64,000 nt of DNA. It comes from Kribbella jejuensis. Its GTDB lineage: Bacteria; Actinomycetota; Actinomycetes; Propionibacteriales; Kribbellaceae. Of the stretch, positions 1 to 8,933 are shown piece after piece. The notes under the pieces were generated by a model that ran no database searches, was not told the DNA's origin, and was given only the letters and a program-made list of their open reading frames with translations. The stretch is taken from the NCBI RefSeq assembly GCF_006715085.1, contig NZ_VFMM01000001.1:1426001-1490000 (forward strand), written 5' to 3'. Both the position numbers and the translations under genes were made by a program. Within the stretch, counting starts at the first letter, position 1. Every line of letters begins with the position of its first letter.

Positions 1-706
1 TCTGGCCCGCGTCGATCCGGTAGCCGTCGAACACCAGCTCGGTGGTGTCGACGCCCTTGTAGCCCATCTTCTCGATCTTGCCCGGTACGGTCAGGCCCTT
101 GTCGACCTCGCCGAACCCGGGCTCCTTCTCGACCAGGAACGTGGTCATGTTCTTGTAGACCGAGTCCTGCTGCTCGTCGGTCTTCACGAGGACGGCGACC
201 AGGTTCGCCGAGCCGCCGTTGGTCAGCCACATCTTCTGGCCGTTGATCACGTACCCGTCGCCGTCGCGGGTGGCCTTGGTCTTGATCGCGGAGACGTCTG
301 AGCCGCAGCCCGGCTCGGACATCGAGAACGCGCCGCGGACCTCGCCGGTCGCCATCCGGGGAAGGTACTTCTGCTTCTGCTCGTCGGTGCCGTGCTGGAG
401 CAGCATGTACGCGACGATGAAGTGCGTGTTGATGATGCCGGACACGCTCATCCAGCCGCGGGCGATCTCCTCCACGCACAGCGCGTAGGTGAGCAGCGAT
501 TCACCGAGACCGCCGTACTCCTCGGGGATCATCAGGCCGAACAGGCCGAGCTCCTTGAGGCCCTCGACGATCTCGGTCGGGTATTCGTCGCGGTGCTCGA
601 GCTCGGTGGCGACCGGGATGATCTCCGCCTCGACGAAGGCGCGGACCGTCTTCAGGATCTCCTCCTGGACGTCGCTCAGCCCGTCGGTCTGCTGCAACCT
701 GCTCAT
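1..706 (-). CDS. acyl-CoA dehydrogenase, C-terminal part outside window
   Basis: Flavin-dependent acyl-CoA dehydrogenase that would oxidise an acyl-CoA to the 2,3-enoyl-CoA. The ATG at 706 opens a frame that stays open to the window edge, giving about 235 N-terminal residues of a family usually near 380-400 aa; the C-terminal helical domain with the catalytic Glu lies outside. Visible family marks are the N-terminal helical domain (residues 10-115), the SEPGCGSD flavin/substrate motif (129-136) and the following beta-domain segment GQKMWLTNG (155-163). A 22-bp inverted repeat lies just upstream at 728-749. A CoA-ester lyase gene sits nearby at 3655-4629, so CoA-ester catabolism is plausible; the exact substrate cannot be read. 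Confidence 0.93.
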   Translation of the reverse strand, partial: MSRLQQTDGLSDVQEEILKTVRAFVEAEIIPVATELEHRDEYPTEIVEGLKELGLFGLMIPEEYGGLGESLLTYALCVEEIARGWMSVSGIINTHFIVAYMLLQHGTDEQKQKYLPRMATGEVRGAFSMSEPGCGSDVSAIKTKATRDGDGYVINGQKMWLTNGGSANLVAVLVKTDEQQDSVYKNMTTFLVEKEPGFGEVDKGLTVPGKIEKMGYKGVDTTELVFDGYRIDAGQ

Positions 707-727
707 CCTGCGCCTCCCTTGGCCTGC

Positions 728-749
728 GTACCAGTGAGTATCCTGGTAC
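728..749. promoter_or_regulatory. inverted repeat upstream of acyl-CoA dehydrogenase
   Basis: GTACCAG and CTGGTAC form perfect 7-bp arms separated by 8 bp, 22 bp upstream of the dehydrogenase ATG. No T-run follows and the Ser/Thr kinase stop lies on the other side, so an operator for a dimeric regulator is more likely than a terminator. The regulator is unknown. Confidence 0.4.
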
Positions 750-798
750 CAGAGTGACACTGGCTGTGACACCGACCACCTGTGGAAGGTCGCGTGGC

Positions 799-2238
799 TC
801 ACTCGTGGTGGTCGCCGGACGGTCGTGGCAACGTCTGGCCGAGGGCCACGAAGAGCGAGACGATCTGCTGCGTGGGCTGCCAGCGGTTGTGCTGCTGTGC
901 CTCGAAGAGACGCTGCCTGGCCGTGTAGAAGTGCTGTGCGGCGGACTGCAGATCACCGTGATCGACGGCCTGCGCAGCCTGGTCCAACTGGTTCGCGGCG
1001 TCGCGTGGGGCCTTACTGTGGCTGTCCTGCTGCGTGGCGCGTACCTGCGCGGCGAGGGTTCGCAGGCGCTGCACGAGGATGGCCTGCGGGTTCTGCGTCT
1101 GCTTGGGCGACGGCTTCTTGGTCGGAGTCGTCTTGGTGGGGGTAGGCGTCGGCTTGGGTTTCGGTGTGGTCTTGGGAGCGGCCGTGGTCTTCTGCACCGG
1201 GACAGACGGCGTACCGCCTGCCTGTGCGGTCGGCGGGTCGTTCGACACGCCCGCCCGCAACAGCACCGCCGCCACCACGCCGACGACCACGACCGCGGCA
1301 ACAGCTACGGCGGCCTTCGCCCGTGGGAACCCCGACGGTCGGTGGGAAGTGGTCTCCGGCTCGACGTCCTCCTCCCAGTGCCCGACACCGACCACGTCCG
1401 CCACCGCCGTTGGCGTGTAGGCCAGCACCTGCGTCTGGTTGGCCGGTGACAGCAGCGCGGTCACGTCCGCGGCCGAGGACGGCCGTGCGGCCGGGTCCTT
1501 CGCCAGCAGGTGCGTCACGAGCCCGGCCAGCTCAGCCGGTACGTCGGTCCGCGTGATCGGCGGAGGCGGTACGTCGAGGTGCTGCCGCATCACGACGTCG
1601 GCGGTCGGGCCGGTGAAGGGCGGCGTACCGGTCAGGAGCTCGTGCAGCACGCAGCCGAACGAGTACCAGTCGCTGGCGGGGGTCGCGGGCTCGCCACGGA
1701 CCTGCTCCGGCGACACGTACGACGCCGTACCGAGCAGGACGCCCAGGCCGGTCGTCTCGTTGCCGGCCCGCTTCGCGATCCCGAAGTCGGTCATCTTGAG
1801 CGTGCCGTCCGGGGCCAGCAGCAGGTTCGCGGGCTTGATGTCGCGGTGCACGATCCCGGCCTCGTGGGCGGCGTCGAGCGCGCGGGCGCCCTGCGTGGCG
1901 ATGGTCTCGACCATGCCCGGGGTCGGGAGTCCCGACGTACGCATGAGCTTGGCGAGGTCGGGGCCCGGGACGAGTTCCATCACCAGGAACACGTGGTCGC
2001 CCTCGGTGCCGACGTCGTACGTCGCGACCACGTTCGGATGGGTCAATCGAGCGGCTGATTGAGCCTCGGCCCGGAACCGCTCGACCGCGTCCATCGGGTC
2101 ACCGTCGAGGCTGCGCAGCAGTTTCACCGCCACCTGACGGGCCAGGACCGTGTCCTCGGCCTGCCACACCTCACCCGCACCGCCCCTGCCCAACAGGGTC
2201 AGCAACCGGTACCGACCTGCCAGTACCTCGCCGTTCAC
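799..2238 (-). CDS. membrane Ser/Thr protein kinase, PknB-like
   Basis: Bacterial Hanks-type kinase that phosphorylates proteins on Ser/Thr from the cytoplasmic side of the membrane. Numbered from the GTG at 2238, it shows the Gly-rich loop GRGGAGEVW, the ATP lysine in VAVKLL (about K39), the catalytic loop HRDIKPAN (Asp about 133), DFG (Asp about 151) and a YVSPEQ activation-segment end. One transmembrane helix lies at about 308-328, followed by an extracellular tail of about 150 residues rich in Pro, Thr and Lys, without PASTA repeats. The GTG at 2247 is also possible, but GGAAGG at 2248-2253 is correctly spaced only for 2238. No phosphatase or FHA gene is adjacent, so the target is unknown. 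Confidence 0.93.
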   Translation of the reverse strand: MNGEVLAGRYRLLTLLGRGGAGEVWQAEDTVLARQVAVKLLRSLDGDPMDAVERFRAEAQSAARLTHPNVVATYDVGTEGDHVFLVMELVPGPDLAKLMRTSGLPTPGMVETIATQGARALDAAHEAGIVHRDIKPANLLLAPDGTLKMTDFGIAKRAGNETTGLGVLLGTASYVSPEQVRGEPATPASDWYSFGCVLHELLTGTPPFTGPTADVVMRQHLDVPPPPITRTDVPAELAGLVTHLLAKDPAARPSSAADVTALLSPANQTQVLAYTPTAVADVVGVGHWEEDVEPETTSHRPSGFPRAKAAVAVAAVVVVGVVAAVLLRAGVSNDPPTAQAGGTPSVPVQKTTAAPKTTPKPKPTPTPTKTTPTKKPSPKQTQNPQAILVQRLRTLAAQVRATQQDSHSKAPRDAANQLDQAAQAVDHGDLQSAAQHFYTARQRLFEAQQHNRWQPTQQIVSLFVALGQTLPRPSGDHHE

Positions 2239-2358
2239 ACACAACACCCTTCCGCAGCGGACTGGCCCACCTTAGGCGGCGAACCCGCGGATGATCGAGT
2301 CCGCGGCGAAAGCTTGGGAAACCTCTGCACACAGCGATCGGAGTACTACGGTGGGTGG

Positions 2359-3009
2359 ATGAAACTTCCCGCCCTGCTCGCGGCCGTGCTGGTCGCGACG
2401 ACGCTGACCACGACCACCGCCTCCGCCACGCCGGCGCCGCATCCGCGGCCGGTGGTGAAGTGCGAGTTCACCCCGACCCCGGAGAACCCGGCCGCGAAGC
2501 CGGTCCGGATCCCGTCCGCGAACGCCCGGGCGAAGGGCACGGTGGACGTGTACTTCGTGACGAACTACGGGCCGTTCGTGGTGCGGATGGACCGGGCGAA
2601 CGCGCCGTGCGGCGTGCACAACTTCGTGCATCTGGTGAAGTCGCGGTTCTACGACGCCACCCAGTGCTTCCGGCTGACGAACTCGGCCCGGCTGGGCGTC
2701 CTGCAGTGCGGCGACATCTACCGCCAGGAGGAGGGCGGACCGGGCTACAAGTTCCCCGACGAGGTCACCGGGAAGGAGACCTACCCACGCGGCACCGTTG
2801 CCTACGGCAACCAGGGTCCCGGGACGAACGGCTCGGAGTTCTTCGTCGTCCACTCGTTCGCCCACATCGCCCCGAACTACACCGTCCTCGGGCACGTGAT
2901 CGCCGGCATGTCCACCTTCGACCGGATGGTCGCCGCCGGCATCGCCGACCCCGACCAGGACGGCCCGCCGGTACACCCGATCCGCATCCTCAAGGTCTGG
3001 GCCCGCTAG
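2359..3009 (+). CDS. secreted cyclophilin-type peptidyl-prolyl isomerase
   Basis: Predicted exported proline isomerase of 216 aa. The ATG at 2359 gives a clean signal peptide (KLPALLAAVLVATTLTTTTASA, cleavage near residue 23); the open frame extends further upstream but into non-coding-like sequence. The cyclophilin domain covers about 55-215 with the hallmark block GPGTNGSEFFV. The usual FHRVI segment reads CFRLTN and two Cys flank it (QCF and QCGD), which would suit a disulfide outside the cell; this is inference. It is divergent from the kinase, 120 bp away, and may act in folding exported proteins. Confidence 0.9.
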   Translation: MKLPALLAAVLVATTLTTTTASATPAPHPRPVVKCEFTPTPENPAAKPVRIPSANARAKGTVDVYFVTNYGPFVVRMDRANAPCGVHNFVHLVKSRFYDATQCFRLTNSARLGVLQCGDIYRQEEGGPGYKFPDEVTGKETYPRGTVAYGNQGPGTNGSEFFVVHSFAHIAPNYTVLGHVIAGMSTFDRMVAAGIADPDQDGPPVHPIRILKVWAR

Positions 3010-3049
3010 GGGGAGGGTAATTCCGGCGCCCGCGGAGCTACCGTGAGAC

Positions 3050-3658
3050 ATGGGCATCCGCGGGCGCCCCAGACATCCCGACGTGCTGACCCCGGCCGAA
3101 TGGCAGGTCGTGCACGCGGTCCGGCACGGCATGTCGAACCGAGAGATCGCCCGGCGCCGTGGGGTGAGCCTGGACGCGGTGAAGTTCCACGTGGCGAACG
3201 CGGTCCGGAAGCTCGGCCTGAGCCGCCGGGCGGAGCTCCGTAGCTGGCGTGGGGTGCCTGTGGACAGCACATTGCGACGAGGAGAGGTCCTGGGGATGAG
3301 CGTGCAGCTTGGTGCCATCGGGCAGATTGCCCGGCTGGTGAGTGACATCGGGACCGCGACCGAGTTCTACGGCGGCGTACTGGGCCTGCCGCACCTCTAC
3401 ACGTTCGGTGACCTGGCGTTCTTCGACTGCGGCGGGACGCGGTTGTTCCTGCGCGCCACCGAGGAGCGCGGCGAGCAGTCGATCCTGTACTTCCGCGTCG
3501 CCGATATCAACACCGCGTACGACGAACTCCGGGAACGCGGCGTGGAGTTCGAGAGCGCACCGCACCTGATCCACAAGCACGACGACGGGGTCGAGGAATG
3601 GATGGCGTTCTTCCCCGACCCCGACGGTCAACTGCTGGCGATCATGTCCCAGGTCTAG
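3050..3658 (+). CDS. LuxR-type HTH fused to a VOC/glyoxalase domain
   Basis: A 202-aa protein with two parts. Residues 10-68 form a LuxR/GerE-type HTH (LTPAEWQVVHAV, then SNREIARRRGVSLDAVKFHV and KLGLSRRAEL). Residues 85-202 form a single vicinal-oxygen-chelate domain (IGQIARLVSDI start, FFPDPDGQLLAIMSQ end). No receiver domain is present, so it reads as a one-component regulator whose VOC fold could sense a small molecule. An internal ATG at 3298 could give the VOC part alone, but the HTH half is well conserved in pattern and in frame. It ends in a 4-bp convergent overlap with the downstream lyase. Confidence 0.85.
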   Translation: MGIRGRPRHPDVLTPAEWQVVHAVRHGMSNREIARRRGVSLDAVKFHVANAVRKLGLSRRAELRSWRGVPVDSTLRRGEVLGMSVQLGAIGQIARLVSDIGTATEFYGGVLGLPHLYTFGDLAFFDCGGTRLFLRATEERGEQSILYFRVADINTAYDELRERGVEFESAPHLIHKHDDGVEEWMAFFPDPDGQLLAIMSQV

Positions 3659-4629
3659 TCGGCCGGCGGCTGCCACACGTCGCTGCGCTCGAGACCGGCC
3701 GCGCGGCCCTTCGCGGAGATGACGAGCGCCATTTTGCGGCTGGCCTCGTCGATCATCTCGTCGCCGAGCATCACCGCGCCGCGGGCGCCGCCGGCGGCCG
3801 AGGTGTAGTGCTCGTAGGCGTCGAGGATGTTCTCGGCGTGGTCGTAGTCCTCTTGGCGCGGTGAGTAGACCTCGTTCGCGGCGGCGATCTGGTCGGGGTG
3901 CAGGACCCACTTGCCGTCGAAGCCGAGCGCGGCCGAGCGGCCGGCCACGCGCCGGAAGCCGTCGACGTCCTTGATCTGCAGGTACGGGCCGTCGATCGCC
4001 TGCTTGCCGTGGGCGCGAGCGGCCATCAGGATCTGCATCAGGATGTAGTGGTACGCGTCGCCGACGTCGTACCCGGGGGGCTGTTCGCCGACCACCAGCG
4101 ACTTCATGTTGATCGACGCCATGAAGTCGGCCGGCCCGAAGATGATCGTCTCGACCCGCGGCGAGGCGGTCGCGATCGCGTTCACATTGGTCAGCCCGAG
4201 CGCGTTCTCGATCTGCGCCTCGATGCCGATCCGGCCGGGCTCGTACCCGTGCACCTTCTCCAACTGGGTGAGCAGCAGGTCGAGCGCGACCACCTGCTCG
4301 GCGGTCTGCACCTTCGGCAGCATGATGCAGTCCAGGTTCGCGCCGGCACCGCCGACGACCTCGATGACGTCCGCGTAGGTCCACTCGGTGGTCCAGTCGT
4401 TCACGCGCACGACGCGGAGCTTGGTCCCCCAGCCGCCTTCGTTGAGCGCGGCGACGATGTTCTTCCGGGCGTCCGGCTTCGCGAGCGGCGCGACCGAGTC
4501 CTCGAGGTCCAGGAACACCTGGTCCGCGTCCAGCCCCTTCGCCTTGGTCAGGAACCTTGGGTTCGATCCGGGCGTGGCCAAACACGACCGCCTGCTCCGC
4601 AACGCCTTGTCCGTCACCTTGTCCACCAC
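3655..4629 (-). CDS. HpcH/HpaI-type CoA-ester lyase (CitE/malyl-CoA lyase-like)
   Basis: TIM-barrel lyase of the HpcH/HpaI aldolase/citrate lyase beta family, 324 aa, which cleaves or forms 3-hydroxyacyl-CoA esters such as malyl- or citramalyl-CoA. Visible marks are RSCLATPGSNPRFL near the N-terminus, VFLDLEDSVAP (Mg-binding Glu/Asp), LRVVRVNDW, DCIMLPKVQ, and GIEAQIENALGL with the second metal Glu. A C-terminal segment (VLHPDQIAAANEVYSP) is typical of the Mcl/CitE branch. It is a single cytoplasmic enzyme transcribed toward the HTH-VOC gene; its substrate is not determinable here. Confidence 0.88.
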   Translation of the reverse strand: MVDKVTDKALRSRRSCLATPGSNPRFLTKAKGLDADQVFLDLEDSVAPLAKPDARKNIVAALNEGGWGTKLRVVRVNDWTTEWTYADVIEVVGGAGANLDCIMLPKVQTAEQVVALDLLLTQLEKVHGYEPGRIGIEAQIENALGLTNVNAIATASPRVETIIFGPADFMASINMKSLVVGEQPPGYDVGDAYHYILMQILMAARAHGKQAIDGPYLQIKDVDGFRRVAGRSAALGFDGKWVLHPDQIAAANEVYSPRQEDYDHAENILDAYEHYTSAAGGARGAVMLGDEMIDEASRKMALVISAKGRAAGLERSDVWQPPAD

Positions 4630-4753
4630 GGCCGACCTCCACTCGGTTACCCACCGGTCACCGGCAGCGTACGGCGTCCGCAGCCGCTGTTCCGGTGACC
4701 CGGCTCACTTCCGTTCCGAGTGTGGCCCGATTCACCGTGTGACACTTAGGCCT

Positions 4754-5257
4754 GTGAGTACCGAGGAGATCGCGGGCGTGATGAAGAAGGCCGGGCTCGT
4801 CTGGCTGGCGTGGGACGGCCGCCGGCCGGTTCCCGCCTGGTTCGCGACGGTCGACGGGCAGTATGTCGTACTCGCGGACTCGGGCGAAGGCGCCGAGCAG
4901 CCCCTCCCCGGACTCGCCACAGCAAGCTCGGTCGATGTCGTCGTACCGGCCAAGCCCGCGATGAACCGCCTGGCCGGCTGGAAGGCCGCCGTACGACGGC
5001 TGGAGCCCGGCACCGACGAGTGGACCGCCGCCGCGCAGGTACTACGTACCGAACGGCTCAACGCACACGACCTGGACACCCAACTGGAGCGCTGGCGCAC
5101 CGAGGCGGACATCCTCGTGCTGGACCCGATCGAGTCCACCGGACCGTACGACGACTCACCCCACGCCGCGGCCCCGGCGCCAACCAGGGCCACGACGAGA
5201 GGCAAGCCACCGACGACACTGCACCGCCCGGTACGCCGCCGTCCCAAACTGAGCTAA
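4754..5257 (+). CDS. hypothetical protein, possibly FMN split-barrel-like
   Basis: A 167-aa protein of no family I recognise with certainty. The GTG at 4754 follows a short gap after the divergent lyase start; an open frame upstream of it is not protein-like. The N-terminal half (GLVWLAWDGRRPVPAWFATVD, then GQYVVLADSG) resembles the first strands of pyridoxamine-oxidase-like FMN proteins, and a W-rich middle (TDEWTAAAQVLRTERLN) is followed by a basic Pro/Arg tail. No signal peptide or membrane helix is seen. The fold assignment is a weak inference. The stop overlaps the stop of the convergent subtilase by 4 bp. Confidence 0.7.
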   Translation: MSTEEIAGVMKKAGLVWLAWDGRRPVPAWFATVDGQYVVLADSGEGAEQPLPGLATASSVDVVVPAKPAMNRLAGWKAAVRRLEPGTDEWTAAAQVLRTERLNAHDLDTQLERWRTEADILVLDPIESTGPYDDSPHAAAPAPTRATTRGKPPTTLHRPVRRRPKLS

Positions 5258-8200
5258 CTGACCGCGAAGGCGCGCTGGATCGTTTGGCTCACGCTGTTGC
5301 CGGCGGTGTCGTGTGCGGTGACCCGCATGCTCACGTAGCCGGGCCGGGCGTCCAGCTTGGTACGCCAGCCGGCACCGGACCGTTGCAGCGCCACCGGTTG
5401 CCACGCGACGCCGTCGTCGTACGAGAGCTCCAGCGTCGCCGCATTGACCTTGCCAGTGCCCACAGCGCCTGGGAGGTGCGAGGGAGTCACCGTGAGGTCG
5501 GCGTGACGTTTCGCCCGACCTGACAGGTCCGTGGGGAGCGAGTAGTCGAGCTGAAGCAGCGGAAGGGTCTCCAGGTTCGCGTAGTCGGCCTGGCTGGAGG
5601 TGAATCCCCACTCGGTGTGCGTGCTCGGTGAATACGGCCGGTTCGGCAGGTCGCGCTTGGTGTCCACGACCAGCCGGTAGGGCAGGGCCTGCGGTGGCAC
5701 CTCGACGGACAGCATGTCGGCGCCGTCGGCGAGCAGCGCGTCGCCCTGGTAGAGCGCGGTGGTCACGGACGCGCCGACGTCGAACACGGTGCCCTGGTGC
5801 GGGCCCGAGTCCGCGAAGCCTGGCAGGCCGTAGACGCTCATGATGTCGCCCACCCGCGACGGCGGTGTCGACAACGCGCTGTCGCTCAGCAGCCGCGGTC
5901 GCTGGATGCCGCCGAACCAGGTCTCCGCAGTGACACTGCCCGGCCGGTAGGACAACGACGAACCCTGCTCCGACAGGTCCGGTACCGCCGCCATGCTGAG
6001 CCACTTGACCTTCGGCGCGGCCGTCACGTACACGGCGTGCTCGCCCTGTGCCGGAACGGTTGTCGACGCCGCACCGACCGCCCAGGTGAGGTCCGCCGAC
6101 AGGTCGAAGCGGATGTCCAGGGCATCCCCTGGCTTGGTATCCCGGAAGGACTCGTCAATCCGTGCCAGGTCCCGCGCCGTCGGCCGGTACCCGGGATCGC
6201 TCGGCACGGCTCCCTCGTGGTGCTGGACAAGGTCGTAGAGGTACTGCGGGTACGGGTGCGAGTCGAGCTTCAGCGTCTTGGGAGACCGTACGAACAACTG
6301 CTGCGCCTGGTCGATGTTCAGCGAGACGACCGGGAGTGCCGGCGCCTCCTCCTGTGGCAGGTCGGCCCATGCGTCCAGCGGACCGTAGCCGTCGTTCACG
6401 ATCAGCAACAGCTTCGCCCCACCCTTGGCTGCTGCCGCGGCCTGCTGGGTCGGCGGTACGGTGTCGTTGCGTTGAGCAACAGCGATCTTGCCGCGGACGT
6501 CGTACTTCGCAGGGTCGGAGCCGACGTAGGCCACCGGGTAGTTGCCGGTACCCGCGGGCAGCATCGGCGACCAGCTCTGCACCAGGGTGTCGAACGATCC
6601 GGCCGTCAGCGCCGGCTGCTCCTGCCGCCAGCGGGTGGCGAACGTGTAGGAGCCCTGTGTCACCTTCGGTGTAGGAGTCGCCCAGAGCGAGTCGTACAGC
6701 CACCACTCCAGCTGGTAGGTGTCGACAAAGCGATGTAGATCGCCGTAGCTGCGGTACTGGTCCACGCGCACGTAGGTGTTCTGGCTCGGCCGTGGAGTGA
6801 CGGCGGCGACCTTACGGAGCCCTGCTGTGTCGAACGTGACCGTCCGGTCCTGCTGAACGTCCACCTCCGGCCGGCTGATCACCGCGCGCCCCAACGAATG
6901 CGGACCGTCCAGCCCCCGGACATCGGCGTACATCCAGGCGGCGTACGTGCTCGGGCGTACGTCGACGTCCAGGCTGCCGTCCACCTCGAACACCTGCGGC
7001 ACGACGTCCCGCTTGATGTCCTTGAGTACGACGATCCCGGACAAGCCCTTGGACCGCAGCGACAGCTTCACCCGCTGGCTCTGCTTGCTGACGCCGACCG
7101 CGGTGTGAGCGAGCACTGCTCCGCCGGCATCCGTTGCCGTCAGCATCGAGCTGTAGCCGGCGTCGTCGGCAGCGAGGTCGAGGTGGCTCACGACGCCGAC
7201 GGTCGCCGTACCGTGCGCCGGGACGGTCAGCTGCGGAGTCGTCAGCGTGAACAGGCCGGCCGGGACACCCTGGTTCTTGAGCGCCAGGTTCAGCGTGACC
7301 GCCTCCGCGCCGGTGTTGGTGTACGTGACGTCCTTCTGCACGCTTGCCGGGTAGGGCCACTTCATCGCTGCGAAGGCCGAGCCCGACGAGAACACGGCGT
7401 CCCGCACTGCGGCAGCCACATCCAGACGGCCGGTACCGGCGGCGAACGGGCTGTACTGCGTCGTGGCCTTGGTCGAACTGACCAGCGCGTCCTTCAACTG
7501 GGGGCCCGTCCAGTCCGGGTGCTCATGCGCCAGCAGTGCGGCCGCACCGGCGACGTGTGGTGTCGCCATCGACGTACCACTCATCGCGACGTACGACCCC
7601 TCACCTTCCGGCGAGTACTGCGAACGTGCGGCGAGCACGTCGACGCCCGGCGCGGTCAGGTCGGGCTTGAGCCCGCTGTCACCCAGCCGCGGCCCACGGC
7701 TGGAGAACGGCGCCAACCGGTCGTTGCCGTCCACCGCACCGACCGTCAGCGCGGCGTCGGCCGCACCGGGCGCCGAGACACTGTACGGATCCGGGCCGGA
7801 GTTGCCGGCGGCAATCACGAACAGCGCGCCGGTCTCCGCGGACAGCGTGTTCACCGCCTGGCTCATGGGATCGGTGCCGTCGGTCGGCCCCGAGCCGAGG
7901 CTCATGCTGATCACCTTGGCGTGCTGGTCGCGGGCGGCCCACTCCATACCGGCCAGGATCCAGGAGTCCTGGCCACTGCCGTCGTCGCCCAGCACCTTGC
8001 CGATCAACAGGCCGGCGCCCGGCGCGACGCCCCGCTCCTTGCCACCGGACGCTGCGCCGGTACCGGCGATCGTCGAGGCGACGTGGGTACCGTGACCGTT
8101 CCGGTCGGTGACGTCCGCGCCAGGGACGAAGCTCTGCGACGCGACGATCCGGCCGCCGAAGTCCGGGTGCGCGGCGTCGACGCCGGTGTCCAGAACGGCG

Positions 8201-8823
8201 ACGTCCACGCCCTGTCCGGTGTTGCCGCCCTGCCAGACCTCCGGCGCACCGATCTGCGCGGTGGAGTCGGACATCGTGGCCTTCGCCTTGCCGTCCAGCC
8301 AGACCTTCGTGACCTGACTGCGAGCCGTGAACGAGGACCAGAACGACCCGGCCTGGCGATGGTCGGCGGTCAGGGCCGCGCCCCGGATGCTCGTCAGCGC
8401 CAGGGTCTGCCGGGCTCCCGCGAGCGGGGCCTGCTTGTAGCCCGGCGCGTACGAGACGATCAACGGCGTACCGGCACTGTGCGCGTCGTCGTACCCGTCG
8501 GCGAGCAGTTCGGTGACGTTGAAGAGGTGCTGGTCGAGGATGCCGGACGCGAGGTAGGGCAGGGCGGCGTCCGGATAGACGTACAGGTCGTTGCCAACGG
8601 CCATGATGTGCGCGCCGGCCGGGGTGCCGTTGGGCTTGTCGACGGTCGCCGTCGGACGGCCGCCGACGGTCGTCACGGTGACCTTGTCACCGGTGATCAG
8701 AGTGACCGTGCTGGGCGGAGAGGCGGTAACCGCCATCTGGACCGCGTCGGCGTGCGGCACCGTGACGGCGGACAGCGCCAGCACAGCCGCGCCGAGGGCA
8801 GCCAAGGATGAGGAGAAGGACAC
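5254..8823 (-). CDS. large secreted subtilisin-like serine protease (S8)
   Basis: Exported endopeptidase of 1189 aa starting at the GTG at 8823, with a signal peptide (residues 1-27) and a propeptide to about 185. The catalytic triad is clear: Asp212 in VLDTGVDAAHPDFGG, His244 in NGHGTHVAS, Ser418 in SGTSMATPHVAG, with the oxyanion Asn in AAGNSGPD. A protease-associated-like insert (KIAVAQRNDTVPP, then GGAKLLLIVND) lies near 770-830, and beta-rich domains make up the C-terminal half. Such large actinobacterial subtilases are scavenging enzymes. It lies 110 bp downstream of a TrmB/LuxR-type regulator on the same strand, a likely control partner. Confidence 0.94.
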   Translation of the reverse strand: MSFSSSLAALGAAVLALSAVTVPHADAVQMAVTASPPSTVTLITGDKVTVTTVGGRPTATVDKPNGTPAGAHIMAVGNDLYVYPDAALPYLASGILDQHLFNVTELLADGYDDAHSAGTPLIVSYAPGYKQAPLAGARQTLALTSIRGAALTADHRQAGSFWSSFTARSQVTKVWLDGKAKATMSDSTAQIGAPEVWQGGNTGQGVDVAVLDTGVDAAHPDFGGRIVASQSFVPGADVTDRNGHGTHVASTIAGTGAASGGKERGVAPGAGLLIGKVLGDDGSGQDSWILAGMEWAARDQHAKVISMSLGSGPTDGTDPMSQAVNTLSAETGALFVIAAGNSGPDPYSVSAPGAADAALTVGAVDGNDRLAPFSSRGPRLGDSGLKPDLTAPGVDVLAARSQYSPEGEGSYVAMSGTSMATPHVAGAAALLAHEHPDWTGPQLKDALVSSTKATTQYSPFAAGTGRLDVAAAVRDAVFSSGSAFAAMKWPYPASVQKDVTYTNTGAEAVTLNLALKNQGVPAGLFTLTTPQLTVPAHGTATVGVVSHLDLAADDAGYSSMLTATDAGGAVLAHTAVGVSKQSQRVKLSLRSKGLSGIVVLKDIKRDVVPQVFEVDGSLDVDVRPSTYAAWMYADVRGLDGPHSLGRAVISRPEVDVQQDRTVTFDTAGLRKVAAVTPRPSQNTYVRVDQYRSYGDLHRFVDTYQLEWWLYDSLWATPTPKVTQGSYTFATRWRQEQPALTAGSFDTLVQSWSPMLPAGTGNYPVAYVGSDPAKYDVRGKIAVAQRNDTVPPTQQAAAAAKGGAKLLLIVNDGYGPLDAWADLPQEEAPALPVVSLNIDQAQQLFVRSPKTLKLDSHPYPQYLYDLVQHHEGAVPSDPGYRPTARDLARIDESFRDTKPGDALDIRFDLSADLTWAVGAASTTVPAQGEHAVYVTAAPKVKWLSMAAVPDLSEQGSSLSYRPGSVTAETWFGGIQRPRLLSDSALSTPPSRVGDIMSVYGLPGFADSGPHQGTVFDVGASVTTALYQGDALLADGADMLSVEVPPQALPYRLVVDTKRDLPNRPYSPSTHTEWGFTSSQADYANLETLPLLQLDYSLPTDLSGRAKRHADLTVTPSHLPGAVGTGKVNAATLELSYDDGVAWQPVALQRSGAGWRTKLDARPGYVSMRVTAHDTAGNSVSQTIQRAFAVS

Positions 8824-8933
8824 GGGGGCTCCAAGCTCAGGGGATTCCCCGCATTAGATTCGGCGCGCCGTGTCCGCTGCTACGGATATCCCTGGCGCAA
8901 AGTGGTCACGGCCAATCCGGCCAGCGAAGATCC

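Noticed and set aside
3038-4654. 538-codon frame overlapping the CoA-ester lyase
   Set aside because: It is a shifted frame on the same strand as the lyase; no recognisable motif and heavy Arg content.
6898-8811. 637-codon open frame opposite the subtilase
   Set aside because: Composition is unlike a protein, and it lies antisense to the clear protease triad.
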